Source: Zygnema cylindricum (taxonomy: Eukaryota; Streptophyta; Zygnematophyceae; Zygnematales; Zygnemataceae). Taken from it: DNA of 64,000 nucleotides. A model generated the notes under the pieces. It ran no database searches and was not told where the DNA came from. It worked only from the letters and a program-made list of their open reading frames with translations. This document shows positions 9,389 to 20,335 of this stretch, in pieces. The DNA lies in assembly GCA_037447655.1 (NCBI GenBank), contig JBBHKE010003364.1:507285-571284 (forward strand), given 5' to 3'. The position numbers and the translations under genes were made by a program. The stretch's first letter is position 1, and each line of letters opens with the position of its first letter.

Positions 9389-11103
9389 TTAAAATTCGTC
9401 CCCTTCCGTGAATTGTTCGTCCGTAAACTTTTCTTCTTGAGTATCGACCTCGGCGTCATGAGAATTTCCGAGGGATTCCCGTGTCCTTGGTAAGGGAGGT
9501 GGCACTTCTTCGCCATTGAAATGGTTTCGGTGTTTGTTGATGATGCATTGCAACTGATGTGTAAGCATTCCCTCCTCCCATATCCCGTCCTGCAATGACA
9601 ACCCACACTAAATCACTACTTTTTTAGCATATCCCATCCTATCCTTTTCTTTCATGGAGTTGACTTCTCGAATGGAGTCCCTTGCCAACTCGAGAAAATA
9701 CATTTTCCCCGGCCTTAATAACTTTCCGGACCAACCTCGGTTAGAGGGTTGTGACCAGTGTTCATTCCCAACCCCTGACATCTTCCAATTTTCCCACTTC
9801 CTACTCCAAACTACTTGTATTTTTGATATTACAAACGAATTGGCATGTTTCACCAAGTGAGTAGCACTCGGTGGAAAGAAGTGTAACACCGTATTTTTTG
9901 CAACCAAAACGTGGTTAAGCTCCTTGTTCATATTGTGTTCTCCGCAATTATCGAGGAAGACTATTTTTTTGTTGACCATAGGGATCGGCTTGATGCGACC
10001 TGGTCCTCAAACCATTGGGGGAAGACTCTCTTGTCATTCCAACCTTTCGGACCCTTGCGATAACACACACCTGTTATTGGTTACATGGAAAAAATAAAAA
10101 AGGCATAAAATTAAATAACATTAAGGAGGGGAAAAAAGAGAATGGGAATTGAAAATGATGACGGGAGAAGAATGGGAGAGGGAAGAATTGAACAATTCAG
10201 AATAAACAAAACGAAACAAAGGGATGTATACCTGGAATATCGTCGGGGAGATTGCGAATTGGGTAACTCCTATTACGTTTCGTGAGAATAAGCATAGGTG
10301 ATTCAATCCGTGCATTCACCCCTCTGGTGATCGCACCATCAAGGTCATGGATTCACCTCCACCCGCAACGTCGGCATACTTCACAACTTCATCGCCACGA
10401 AAGCCTAATGTCTTGCCATTGTCCATATTTAAAATCAAATGGGTCTCATCCATATTCTCCACTAAATCTTCGTCAAGCTCACCTAGATCGCACAATGAAG
10501 ATGACGACAATGAAACAAAAATCAGATCAAAATAATTTATATTTTACCTTTGATAAATGCAACAACTTTGACACAAAAAAATAAATAACAATATCATTGA
10601 TAGCATTAAAGTATAGGTCTCACACGAAAGGAAGCCCCTTTTTAAAACGCCCAAGTGATAAGCCACGGTTTTCTCAATGTGATCATCTTTTTCCGGACTA
10701 CATTGTAATTTGCCTTTTTAGGCACTGATGACAATGTTGTGTTTCTCATGAAACCTTAGGATCCACCTTTTTGTAATTCGTGTAGTCCTCTCACGTCCAA
10801 ACTCGTCAAAGAACTCTAACGCGTGCTCCTCTTTCAAACGTATAAGTATGTCGTACGCCATCTCTTGCACGATTGACGTAGAAAGTTTCATATCCGCCTT
10901 TTTAAATCGATGAAAATCCTCGAGTAATTCTTTGTCAAGACGGCTCACCCAAGGCATTTTTTTCCTTCCCCTACCCGGTAATGCTTTCATTACCGCCACA
11001 TTTCGTTTCCCGAAGCTCGACGTAGACAGCGTATTGCTTGTATCTCTTATGCTTCGTACTATGGCCACCCTTTCAACCCACCATCTCCTTACTTTTGGAT
11101 ACT
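9389..11103 (-). pseudogene. CENP-B/DDE_1 (pogo-like) transposase, decayed
   Basis: On the - strand the pieces, in order, are as follows. An exon starts at 11,103 after a CTGCAG acceptor (YPKVRRWWVERV, then a CENP-B-like DNA-binding region ending RITKRWILRFHEKHN). DDHIEKTVAYHLGVLKRGF follows past a TAA at about 10,717. The first DDE block, ENMDETH..NMDNGKTLGFRG, is at 10,316-10,510. A SPMLILTKRNRSYPI block follows after a frameshift. An intron runs from about 10,231 to 10,071, then GVCYRKGPKGW. After a second frameshift comes KKIVFLDNCGEHN..FFPPSATHL..SFVISKI at 9,608-9,979, and past an in-frame TAG a C-terminal tail ends at 9,389. The family is recognised from the NMDET, LDNC and SFVISKI blocks of DDE_1 transposases. 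The third acidic residue, normally the Asp before SFVISKI, is Asn here. Two frameshifts, two nonsense codons and this change make it inactive. Confidence 0.88.
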
Positions 11104-11680
11104 CTGCAGATAAGGATAAGAAAAAAAAAACAAAAACAAAAAATGGTTAGTAAGTAAAATTAAGGAAAACTTTGAAAAAAAATGTGTTTGAATGTTTATG
11201 CCATTTGAGCGACGATAAATTGTTTTCACTGGTTCGGCTTCGACAATATGTCATTGCCGTATCAGCGACGACATTATGTCGTCGCTGAATAGCTGATGTC
11301 AAACCATCGTCGGAAATTCAGCGACGAGAATTTATCGTCGATGATTTGACTTGAATATAATGTCATTACCAAATTAGCGACGACATTATCTCGTCGCTGA
11401 ATAAATAATGACAATTCGTCATCAGTAATTCAGCGACGATAATTTGTTGTCACTGGTTCGGCTTCGACAATATGTCATTGCCGAATCAGCCACGACATTA
11501 TCTCGTCGCTGAATAAACAACGACAATGTTACATATTAATATATGGCAATATTATATTATTATTACTACTATATAGATTATTAGTTTAACAATCGTACAA
11601 ATGAATACAAAAAATGGGTTTGGAAAGTTAAGCTTGGTGAAAGACTTAACATCTCGGCAAATACTTCACTGACTCACCGG
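11104..11680. repeat. Hairpin cluster 2 (GCGACGACATTATGTCGTCGC type)
   Basis: Between about 11,205 and 11,520 there are at least six GCGACGA..TCGTCGC inverted pairs, for example the one near 11,268-11,290. Two near-identical longer blocks (near 11,220 and 11,450) share TTCACTGGTTCGGCTTCGAC. The cluster lies upstream of the transposase exon, probably inside an intron of that gene if 14,959-15,348 is its first exon. Confidence 0.75.
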
Positions 11681-13655
11681 CTATGGTGAGTATCGCTCCA
11701 AACTATTTTTTTGTATTTTTTTCATCTCTCGAGTGAGGTTTGCCACCATTCGCCGAACATTTCTTAACTGTTCTCGTTGCTCTGCAACTTCCCGACTCAG
11801 CTCCGCAACTAAGAGTGTAAGATAAAATACCTCCGGTGGGAGGGGAGGAGGGTTCGCCGGTACCACTCTTGGCACTTCCCATAAAAAAGCTCGCCTAACT
11901 ACAAGGTTGCGAAATTTGTGCAAAATTTTACTGCGTGCCTTTCTCAACTCCTTTAGTTCGGGGGTTTTACGAGCATTTCGGAGGATGGTGTATAACCGAG
12001 GGTCCCATAGATGGTAATGTCGGAGTAATTCCGGTACATCGGTGAAATAACCATTATCTTCCCGCACAATGCACGTGAATTGTTGGTCATCGGGTTGGAA
12101 ATGTCGGATGTACCCGAAGTTCGACCCTTTTTCTTCTCCCGCTATGAAAAACCAAGTAGGATGAGCGTTACGTTGGGAGGAATATCTAACATTTCCGAGA
12201 AAGGTTTTTTCAATGGATCAATTGGCCGCGGTTCGCCGTATCTCCAATGCTCCGACCATTCTTCCACAAGAATGTAATAGACAGTGCTTGGACGGAAACT
12301 ATCCATTTCCTCCTCCCCGGTGGGGGGCGAAAAATACCAATCCGGCTCCTCTACATGGTATGGAGCCGATTGAATGCCCCCCCTTTGTTTCGGAAGGGCC
12401 AAAACAAGTGTTCTTTCTCGGTTCGGTGAAGGAGGGTGCATGACAACCTCATAATCACTTACAAATTTTTTTTCTTTACTTCTGTCGAAACTTTCCGAAC
12501 TCTGATCATCCTCGGTTGAGGCTTCCCCCACGAACTTTCTCACCAGAATGTCGGTGGGATGAATTTGTTCGGGCGATTTTTCCCCCTTGGTTGGTTCGCT
12601 TCCGTCCACGATACTTTCATCATCCTTAGACTCCGATGAGGCATAATCCTCATCTTTTTCCCCTTTTTTTTTCCTTCTTAGACTATCTCTCATTGTATAT
12701 CATATCCTTTGAGCGATTACACCACTCTACCCTTCTTTTTTACCTTCCCTTTCCCTCGTAGCTTTTGTTCGCCATCATTTTCACTTCGCTCCTCTTCCGC
12801 TACCACACCCTCCTTCATACCCTCTTCCTCTATCACCATTTCTCCTCCAACCTTTTTTAACCCATTATCACTTCCCTCCTCACCCGATTTCCCTTTTCCT
12901 CTCCTACCTCACCCGGAAAAACACCTTCCTTTACACCCTCTTCCTCTACGACCCTTTCTTCTCCTACCTCTTTTTCCAATCCTTTATCATTTCCATCAAC
13001 ATCCGGTTCGTCTTTTTCCTCTCCTACCACACTCGGAAAACACCTTCCTTTACACCCTCTACCTCTATCACCCTTTCTCCTACAACATCATGTTCTAATC
13101 CTTTATCGATTTCCTCCTCATTTGATTCCCATTTTTCCTCTCCTACCACATTCGTTGAATCCCTTTCTTTTCCACCCTCTCCCTCTATCACCCTTCCTCC
13201 TTCAACCTCTTTTTCTAACCCATTATCACTTCCCTCTTCACCCGATTCCCCTTGTTCCTCTCCTATCTCACCCAGAAAAAACACTTTCTTTTAAAACCTC
13301 TCCCGCTATCACCCTTTCTCATACGACCTCTTTTTCTAATCCTTTTACAATTTCCTCCTCATTTAATTCCCCTTTTTCCTCTCTTACCACGTTTGTTAAA
13401 ACCCCATCTTCTCCACCCACTTCCTCCGTCAACCTTTCTCCCTCAACCTCCTGTTTTCCACTTCTTTCCTCATTCGATGCCCGTTTTTTGTCCTCTAACA
13501 ACTTATCATTTGTTTCACCCTCACTTTCATTCCCTACCCTCGCTAACTCTTACGCCACCTCCCCTTTATGTATTTGTACCTCTACTCCTGACTCCTCTGT
13601 TCTCTCCACGCTGGTTAATATGTCGTCCTTCTCTTCACTTGGCCGGCGGTAGTCG
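11681..13655 (-). pseudogene. Second transposon gene: acidic-repeat protein, unidentified, frameshifted
   Basis: The - strand frame at 12,693-12,142 (RRKKKGEKDEDY.., DYEVVMHPPSPNRERT.., PDWYFSPPTGEEE.., LDIPPNVTLILLGF) runs into the frame at 12,067-11,681 (REDNGYFTDVPELLRHYHLW..). Skipping one base in the T run near 12,147 links them through IAGEEKGSNFGYIRHFQPDD. The C-terminus (LLVAELSREVAEQREQ..) looks like a coiled coil and the frame ends with TAG. Upstream, 12,740-13,655 encodes acidic repeats of about 40 residues, with stops and indels. I do not recognise the protein. It lies on the same strand as the transposase, between hairpin clusters, which suggests an accessory protein of the same element. 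A separate captured or host-derived gene is the alternative. Confidence 0.6.
12780..13500 (-). repeat. About 120-bp coding tandem repeat (40 residues per unit)
   Basis: The word CTCCTACC(A/T)C on the + strand recurs at 12,901, 13,021, 13,140, 13,260 and, as CTCTTACCAC, 13,381. Spacings are 120, 119, 120 and 121, so two compensating single-base indels separate units. On the - strand a unit reads GEEKGE-NEEEI-KGLEKEVVGERVIE-EGGKE. The + strand reading is only Pro/Ser/Phe-rich shadow sequence. Confidence 0.8.
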
Positions 13656-14600
13656 AGTTGAGTGATGTTTAAGGGAGGAAATCAATTTTATTACAATATA
13701 AGCTATGTGGTTGTTTAGTCGGTCGCTTGCCGAGATCCATGGAGTTGCTTTTCACGCAAGTGCAAAGAAATCGGAACGCGATTGCAAAATATTGCAGATT
13801 AACAGGTAAAGAAAACAAATGACGGCGAAAAAAATACAGTCTCAAAAAATCACTCCATTTGAGCGTCAGATTTGTTTTTTAAATATGTACAAATGGTTAA
13901 AATGTTTCGACGACAAACCCTTGTTTGACCAACGTTAATGGACGTTTCAATATTGCGGCGACGAATATACACATTTCGCTGTCAGGTTTATTCGAGAAGT
14001 CCAACAATCATCTGACGTAAAAAATCTGCGTCCAACGTCCATTGAAGTCTGCTACACGGACATTACAACATTGCGGCGACGAAAAAACAAATTTCGCCGT
14101 CATATATATTTGAGAAGTTCAATATTTATCCGACGTCACTAAATCCGAATCGAACGTCCATTGAAAACTACTATATCACGTTCCAACATTGCGGCGACGA
14201 AAGGCCGAACTTCACCCGTTGTACATCGTCCAAGAGTCCAACATTCAAGGGACGAGAAGAAGTCATCGCTGATGGTACAATACTATCATTTAGACGGCGA
14301 CAACATAATGTCGTCTCTGGTTAAGTGATTCCGCGATTGTCCACATCGAGGCGACGATATTTTCTCATCGCCCTTGTCCAACATTCAGGCGACGACAATA
14401 AGTCATCGCTGATGGTATAATACTTTCGTTTTTACGGCGAAAAACATAATGTTGTCGCCGGTTAACTGATTTCGCGTTTGTCCACATTGAGGCGACTACA
14501 TATTCTCATCGCCCTTTCATTGTATGATGTGTGGACATAAATGAAGCGACGACGCAATGTCGTCGCCATCCTAAAGACGAACGACAAAGCCTTTTCCACC
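13656..14600. repeat. Hairpin cluster 3 (GGCGACGA / TCATCGC type)
   Basis: From about 13,890 to 14,580 a repeated block of about 110-130 bp carries TTGCGGCGACGAA, GGCGACAACATAATGTCGTC and GAGGCGACGATATTTTCTCATCGCC motifs. The last two types alternate twice (near 14,265-14,350 and 14,390-14,520). This is probably the far subterminal region of the same transposon. Confidence 0.7.
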
Positions 14601-14958
14601 CCCCCCTTTTCATCACAATCCCGCAGACTGTTTTATCCTAACTAAATATTGATCCTAAATATATATATACACATGTAAAACAATACGTATAGCAACCAGT
14701 AAATAACACCCATGAGGAAAAGGGTTACAAGAGTAAAGGACTACATTTAATCTCATGTCATATGCAACGGATTACACTCAAATAATTCGCATTAATATAT
14801 AAACAACAACAAATTGTAGAAAGGAAATATACATTAATATAAACTGAAAAATGAGAGGATAAAACATTGTAGATGATTGAAAACCGAACAAAAATAGTAA
14901 TAATCGAGAGGTGGATTGATGAGGTAAAGGGAGAATAGTTGTAGAAAAACTCACTACA
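14601..14958. other. AT-rich spacer
   Basis: Nothing supported as a gene. If 14,959-15,348 is the first transposase exon, this is the start of its large intron. Confidence 0.4.
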
Positions 14959-15348
14959 TCATTTGCTTCCCAAAAATTGTTTGGGAAACTTGTTGACAGT
15001 TTTGGGGATGAGGCTTTGGTATCCGTTCTCCCGCTCCTCAGCGATCATCAACATGATTATTTGCAAACGATCCTTTTTGCTTGTAACGTGCTGCTTTTTC
15101 CGACTGGACTGCGGCGGGTCAAAAGTTGTATGTTGACTCCCCAAATCTCCACCCACGTTGTTGTCTTCTCCGCTCGAAGCTTCTTTCACGAGTGGCTCCA
15201 CACGTGGTAATTGGGTTGCACCACTCGCCATTTCGGATCCGACACTGTTCATCTCTACGATCACCTCTTCCACAACAGGTGCTGGGATATGAGATATTCC
15301 GTTATATCTCGACGTGTAGCTACCCAAAATTCTTGTAAATCTCCACAT
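14959..15348 (-). CDS. Candidate first exon of the pogo-like transposase gene
   Basis: This is a 129-codon frame starting MWRFTRILGSY and ending MIAEERENGYQSLIPKTVNK-FPKQFLGSK. The end looks like a helix-turn-helix segment (an I-MIAEE helix, then LIPKTVNKFP) of the sort that precedes the R-WW motif in this transposase family. The exon at 11,103 begins just there, with YPKVRRWW. Joining the two would make a 3.8-kb intron containing the acidic-repeat gene. An in-frame TGA precedes the nearest good donor (GTGAG near 14,954), so the link is damaged or wrong. A TATAAATA box lies just upstream. It could also be an independent small gene. Confidence 0.45.
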   Translation of the reverse strand: MWRFTRILGSYTSRYNGISHIPAPVVEEVIVEMNSVGSEMASGATQLPRVEPLVKEASSGEDNNVGGDLGSQHTTFDPPQSSRKKQHVTSKKDRLQIIMLMIAEERENGYQSLIPKTVNKFPKQFLGSK

Positions 15349-15368
15349 AATTCCGAAGAATAAGCGAC

Positions 15369-15376
15369 TATTTATA
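15369..15376 (-). promoter_or_regulatory. TATA box (TATAAATA on - strand)
   Basis: Plus strand CTATTTATAGGAG reads TATAAATAG on the - strand, some 20-28 bases before the ATG of the 14,959-15,348 frame. It is close enough that the real start codon may be a later ATG in that frame. Confidence 0.45.
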
Positions 15377-16223
15377 GGAGAGATGTGTAGTCAACAACGA
15401 GAGTCGGATGTAGGTGTATACACAAATCAAAAATGTATTTCAATAATGCCATAGCTTGTCCGAATGTGCAATATATATGTAGAAATTGTAAAAGCGTGAA
15501 TTCATAAAAACGCGACAATACAATGTGAAAATAGGGTGATATCAAAATTTAAATTTTAATATTGGTTTTGAATTCCAAAAATCGCCTTTTAAAAAAAAAA
15601 AAAATTGAAGCAAGAATCTGTAAAATTTATCGCCAAATTATTTTACAACGCAGCTGTGAAAAACGCTGCAGGTTATTAAATGTACGGAATTCTCTAGGAA
15701 AAAAGTCCAAAAGTACAATTGGTTTGTGTATGATGGTTGTTTTACAGGCATCACAATTCCACGGTTAAAAAAATGGCTATTTGTAATTGTGGTCGTCCAA
15801 TAATATCTTGCTATACGTTTATTCGATAAGATATCTCCTAATTGCGACTCATTTAGAGTGAAACATAACTGTAATAAGTGTTCGTTTTTCGACTTCGTCT
15901 TCTGAAAGAAACGTAAATAGAGTTAAGAGTCTTTATTAAAGTAAATTTACTCTAATATAAGCTCCAAAGCGCGACACTATTAGAGTTTAAAAGTACATTT
16001 GTCATATGAAAATGAAAAAAACATAACGGAAATACTATTTACATACGAATTACATTGGTAATCCGTCGCTAATAATTGTTGGTAATTAATTATGCATATG
16101 CGTATAATTTACATATAACTAATGACGGTTGTAAGACAGAACAGACATCCAACGCAACAAATTATACAACATCACATTGATGTCGAAATATATAGACTGA
16201 CAAATTTCGTACGTCTACGTAAG
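15377..16223. other. Unassigned intergenic sequence
   Basis: It contains a poly-A tract near 15,592 and degenerate CTCTAATT words like those inside CACCG-end elements (near 15,950). No gene is supported. Confidence 0.5.
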
Positions 16224-16226
16224 TTA

Positions 16227-17003
16227 GGGTGCGTCTCTCTGTGCTTAAGTAAAGGTTTTTTTCTGTCGTTTTCCTATAAAACTTAAAGCCGTACCGCGTA
16301 AGTTTCAACCGCACAAAAAAAAAGAGAAAAAGAGAAGTACATTTTGCGTCATCGTCAAATTTAAGATGTACACCATGTTGTCGTCTTGTGTTTTTCGACC
16401 CACTTCGACGACAAAAAACGTCATCTTCAACCTTATGTTTAAAACACATGCGCAATGTGTTTTAAAATTAGGGATTTTCTATAAACAAATGGAACATATA
16501 TTCGCGCGTGCCGTATTTATTAAAAAAATTCAAAAAATCTCAAACGACGTGAAGTGTACACGATTCGCTATGTTTTGTCTGTTTTTGTTTAATACGACAA
16601 AGAGAAGTACACAGTTTGTTTTGATTTGTCTGTTTCCATCCGGTACGGATTTTTTTTTTGCAGGGGTCTCAAGGTTCCGATGCCATTTCACGTCAAGCCG
16701 ACAATAGACGCAAAGACAAAACGCATCTTCTTCAACCGTGAAACGGCACAAGCTGGAGGGCGGTAGGTCTACAATGTCACGAAAAGTCACGCGACGTCAC
16801 AAGCAGGTACGAAAAATAACGTGCGTCATCACAGGTTGTAGACGTTGACAGCCGTCACGGGCATTGTCGACTTATACAATCCTCACGCCCTTAAGTGACA
16901 ATTTCGTTTGGTACACATAAGGACACCCGAAATCCGGGTCTGCCGGATTTGCGCTAAAAAACAAAATAAAATCTCTAAGTTTGAAGTACATAGAGACGCA
17001 CCC
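16227..17003. mobile_element. PIF/Harbinger-like element 1, 777 bp, TIR GGGTGCGTCTC
   Basis: The left end is TTA-GGGTGCGTCTCTCTG and the right end is TAGAGACGCACCC-TTA. The 11-bp ends are perfect inverses and the 3-bp TTA duplication (16,224-16,226 and 17,004-17,006) fits PIF/Harbinger. The interior is non-coding. It shares long direct homology with the next 690 bases. Confidence 0.85.
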
Positions 17004-17006
17004 TTA

Positions 17007-17692
17007 GAGCTGTACTGAGTTAGTTTCAATCGTACAAAAAAAAGGAAAAAATGAGAAGTACATTTTGCGTCATCATTGAATTTAAGATGTACTACATATT
17101 GTCGTTTTGTGTTCTTCGACCCACGGCCATGCCAAAAAACGTCATCTTCAAACTTTTCTTTAAAACACAAGGAAGATGTGTTTTAAAACAAAGCTTTTTT
17201 GAAAAACAAATAAAAACATGTAGTCGCACGTGTAAGAAATTTCTAGGAAATTTCAAAAGAATTAAAACGACGACGAAAAGTGCACGATCCGCTATGTTTT
17301 GTCCGTTTGCGTTAATGTACGACAAAGCAAAGTACATAATTTGATTGGTTTTGTCCGTTTGCGCCTTGTACGGATTTTATTTCTCTAGGGGTCTCAAGAT
17401 CGGATGCCATTTCACGTCGCGCAGACAAGAGACGCAAAGGCAAAGTGCATCTTCCTCAACTGTGAAACGACACAGGCTGGATGGCGGGGCGTCTACAATG
17501 TCACGAAAACTCATACGACGTCACAACTTGCTACAAAAAATAGCGTGCGTCATCACAGATTGTAGACGTTGATAGCCGTCACAGGGCATTGTCAGCGTAT
17601 GCAATCGAGGGACACCTGAAATCCGGGTCCGCTGGATCTGCGATAAAAAAAATAGTTTTTTCTCTAAGTTTCAAGTACATGGAGACGCACCC
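17007..17692. mobile_element. PIF/Harbinger-like element 2, left-truncated copy of element 1
   Basis: It starts inside the family sequence (GTACTGAGTTAGTTTCAATCG corresponds to 16,285 onward), follows element 1 collinearly and ends in ATGGAGACGCACCC-TAA at 17,679-17,695. Shared blocks include GAAGTACATTTTGCGTCATC and TTCGACCCAC. The missing left end suggests deletion when element 1 arrived next to it, or unequal exchange. Confidence 0.75.
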
Positions 17693-17695
17693 TAA

Positions 17696-18634
17696 AGGTT
17701 GGTCCCCATGTGTTCAAGTAAGGGTTTTTTTGCGTCGTTTTCACAGAAAATGGGACTTCCAACGAGAAAATATTACGCCGTACGAAAAAAAGGGCAAAAA
17801 CACAAGTACATTTTGAGTCATTTTGGAACTTGGAAGGTACGGCAATTTGACGTTATAATCATCGCGACCCACTTCCAGCTCATCTTCACTCTTGCACTGG
17901 AATCAAATTGCGACCTGATTTTAATCAAAATACTACCCTATTGACGAATAAAAAACCTTGATTGCACGTGTCCAACGTTTTTGAAAAAAAATGCACGAAA
18001 GAAAGTACACGCTATTTTTTTCACTGCTCGTCACGCGCATGCACCTAAGAAAATGACAAATATGTACGGAAAAAAAATTGCAGGGGTCTCGGACCTCCAC
18101 TTTCCTTCATGGGTCCTTTGCAAAATTTTACGCCGTCCTCGTCTCTCCCCGTCTTTCTCACTGGACCACTTCTCTTTCTCTCTTATGTACACGAGATGTA
18201 GCAATAATAGTATCAAATGAAAAATATATATATTTTCTTTTTTTTATATATTTTTGGTCTAAGTTTGATGGCATATCGAATGATAAAATATAAGAAAACG
18301 AAATCGGGAAGCCATGGCGGAAAATCTATGTACTGATGACGTCACATGGTAGCATGACTGCGCTATGTCACAAAACACTAAACATCTACAACGTCACAAA
18401 AACCTTGACGTCTACAACCGTCGCCGTTTTTAGGAAGTTTCGTAGTTTCGTAGTCGTCTACATTTCGTTTCGTAGACTATCGCACATTTTGTAGACGTCT
18501 ATAACTGTCACATATTCGAAGTAATGAACGCGCAAGTAACGATTGACATAGGCACACTTTGAAAAGTACACCGTAAAATCTACGCTAAATTCCAAAGTAA
18601 TGTTTCAAAGTTTCGGTTACATGGGGACACACCC
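17696..18634. mobile_element. PIF/Harbinger-like element 3, TAA target site
   Basis: The left end is TAA-AGGTTGGTCCCCATG and the right end is CATGGGGACACACCC-TAA (18,635-18,637). Its left TAA is the right flank of element 2, so three related elements stand head to tail. The interior includes several CGTCTACAACCGTC words (18,380-18,520). No transposase frame was seen. Confidence 0.7.
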
Positions 18635-18644
18635 TAAGTGACGA

Positions 18645-18680
18645 AAAAAATATTAACACTAATTACGATTCACGGTGTAG
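18645..18680. mobile_element. Solo CACCG-family right end
   Basis: TATTAACACTAATTACGATTCACGGTGTA is the conserved right terminus of the TACACCG family. No matching left end was found nearby. Confidence 0.6.
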
Positions 18681-18824
18681 AGTTCACTTTTCACGTGACG
18701 TAGCGTGTCAGAAAATTCCACATTTTTCCAACAAAGAGATTTCCGATTCAGCCCGCAACCTTAGTGCCGATTTTTATGAAGGCGTCAACATCTCATTCGC
18801 CATCGAAACAATTTGATATAGTTT

Positions 18825-19719
18825 TTAATGTTTGTATCGGCAAGTAACGTATTACGATATAACCGATATCGATAGCTATCCGTTATCGAACGGTGAGGGG
18901 TACCGATATAGGGTACCGATATATCGCTCAGAGTCCAACAAATTCCTTATTGGCGATAACTAGAAAAAGATATAATAATACTTTATATTATATTGTAGTA
19001 TATTACTAACGGTCACGTATGACAATGTGTTACGTACTCTGTATAACGGAAGTTCAATACAGACTGCTATCTGTATAACTGTACGGAATAAACCGTACAA
19101 TTATCGCCGATAGTTATCGGTACCTGTGTTATTGCGATGAAAAAACGATAATCGATACACGCGTCCGTATATCATAGGTCGCAAAAGTCAAACTTTAGAT
19201 AACCGAAACCGACCGTTTTTTTTTTCAAAATCTGAGTACCCCACGCCCGACAAGGTTATGTCACGCTCCAAAATTGTTAACCGTTACCCGAAACGCGTTT
19301 ATAAAAATAAAAGTTAACCGAAACTCGATTTCTTGCGATTAACTGTACCCGCATGTACCCGAAAAAGTACAAAAGTAGTGGTACATCTCCCTCATGCCTT
19401 CCACGATACCAACAGTAGAAAGTACAATAATGTTCGATAGTATGGACAGTACAACACCTTCAATTTTTTTTCGTTTTTTGCTTACCTGACCGTAACCGAT
19501 TTTTTTTTCCTGTGAATCATTCGCCCGAATCTGCCCGACCCCCCAAGTTTGGCACCCGAATCCGCTCCGGATCCGATGCGGGCGGTCAGTTATCGGTTAG
19601 TTAACGGTCAGTTACGGTTTCGGTTAACCGTTTGCGACTTCTACCGCATATCCATTGTCGGTAAGCCAAAAAAAGGGGCACATCGGCTATCGGCAAAACC
19701 TTACCAATACACAACACTA
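18825..19719. mobile_element. Decayed CGATA-rich hAT-like element, carrier of a nested insertion
   Basis: The left part (TAATGTTTGTATCGGCAAG) and the right end (CCAATACACAACACTA) resemble the TAGTGTTGGGTATCG termini of the 4,068 element. CGATATC/ATATCG words fill the left part. A 471-bp element is inserted at 19,173-19,643. The outer target duplication is not clear. Confidence 0.6.
19173..19643. mobile_element. hAT-like MITE, 471 bp, AGGTCGCAAA ends (nested)
   Basis: The ends CATAGGTCGCAAA and TTTGCGACTTCTA are imperfect inverses. The flanks CCGTATAT (19,165-19,172) and CCGCATAT (19,644-19,651) match 7 of 8. It is a diverged copy of the 25,138-25,603 element; both contain the block GTTATGTCACGCTCC and the CCGCTCCGGATCCGA-like block. 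Confidence 0.8.
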
Positions 19720-20109
19720 GTCAATTTTGATTCTCTATCCTTTTCGGCATAGAGTCAATTTCGCCCTCGGTACAGTACGTTTTCCAAGTACAAATTGTCC
19801 TAAAATCATACATGAGAAGGTACCCATAGGGCTAGGGGCCTATTTGGCCCTTTTTGGGAAATTTCATGACTTTTTGATTTGGCGATCTGGATCGTTCACA
19901 TCATAATCCTACTACCATGTGACATTGAGTGAGCAAAAAAAAAACAGCATGGAATGGCTTCCTCTGTACATTTTTGTCAGAATTGCCGTACATATTGCCA
20001 GTTGTTGAAGATAGTCGCAAGTGGCCGACCACACGACAACGACAAACTGAAAAAATAACCAAAGTATTATAAACCACAATGTCAAAAAAAAAAAAAAAAA
20101 TTCCCGGTA
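19720..20109. other. Unassigned intergenic sequence
   Basis: No gene or complete element is seen. Poly-A lies near 20,083-20,100. Confidence 0.45.
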
Positions 20110-20332
20110 CAGTCGACTGTGAATCGCTATTAAGGTTAATGTTTTTTTTTTGCCAATCGAAACGTCTTTTCCTACACACGTGTCGGATTGTGGATCTGAC
20201 GATTTCAATTGAAAGGTAAGATCCTCAGCTTCCGAATTGGCGGTCTCAGATTGAAAACCGGACAAGATTGTACGGAGAATGATGTTTTCAGTGGCGTAAA
20301 AATTATTAACGCTAACAACGATACACGGTGTA
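20110..20332. mobile_element. TACACCG MITE, about 220 bp, inverted member of a pair
   Basis: The ends are GACTGTGAATCGCTATTA and TAACAACGATACACGGTGTA. Compared with 20,336-20,556 the interior runs the other way (GACCGCCAATTCGGAAG on the reverse strand). Subterminal blocks of the GTACGGAG..GTGGCG type pair with their inverse, giving long terminal complementarity. Confidence 0.75.
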
Positions 20333-20335
20333 CAG

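Noticed and set aside
12709-13665. Plus-strand Pro/Ser/Phe-rich frames of 130-176 codons
   Set aside because: Shadows of the - strand acidic-repeat pseudogene, whose 40-residue periodicity and link to downstream frames make it the better reading.
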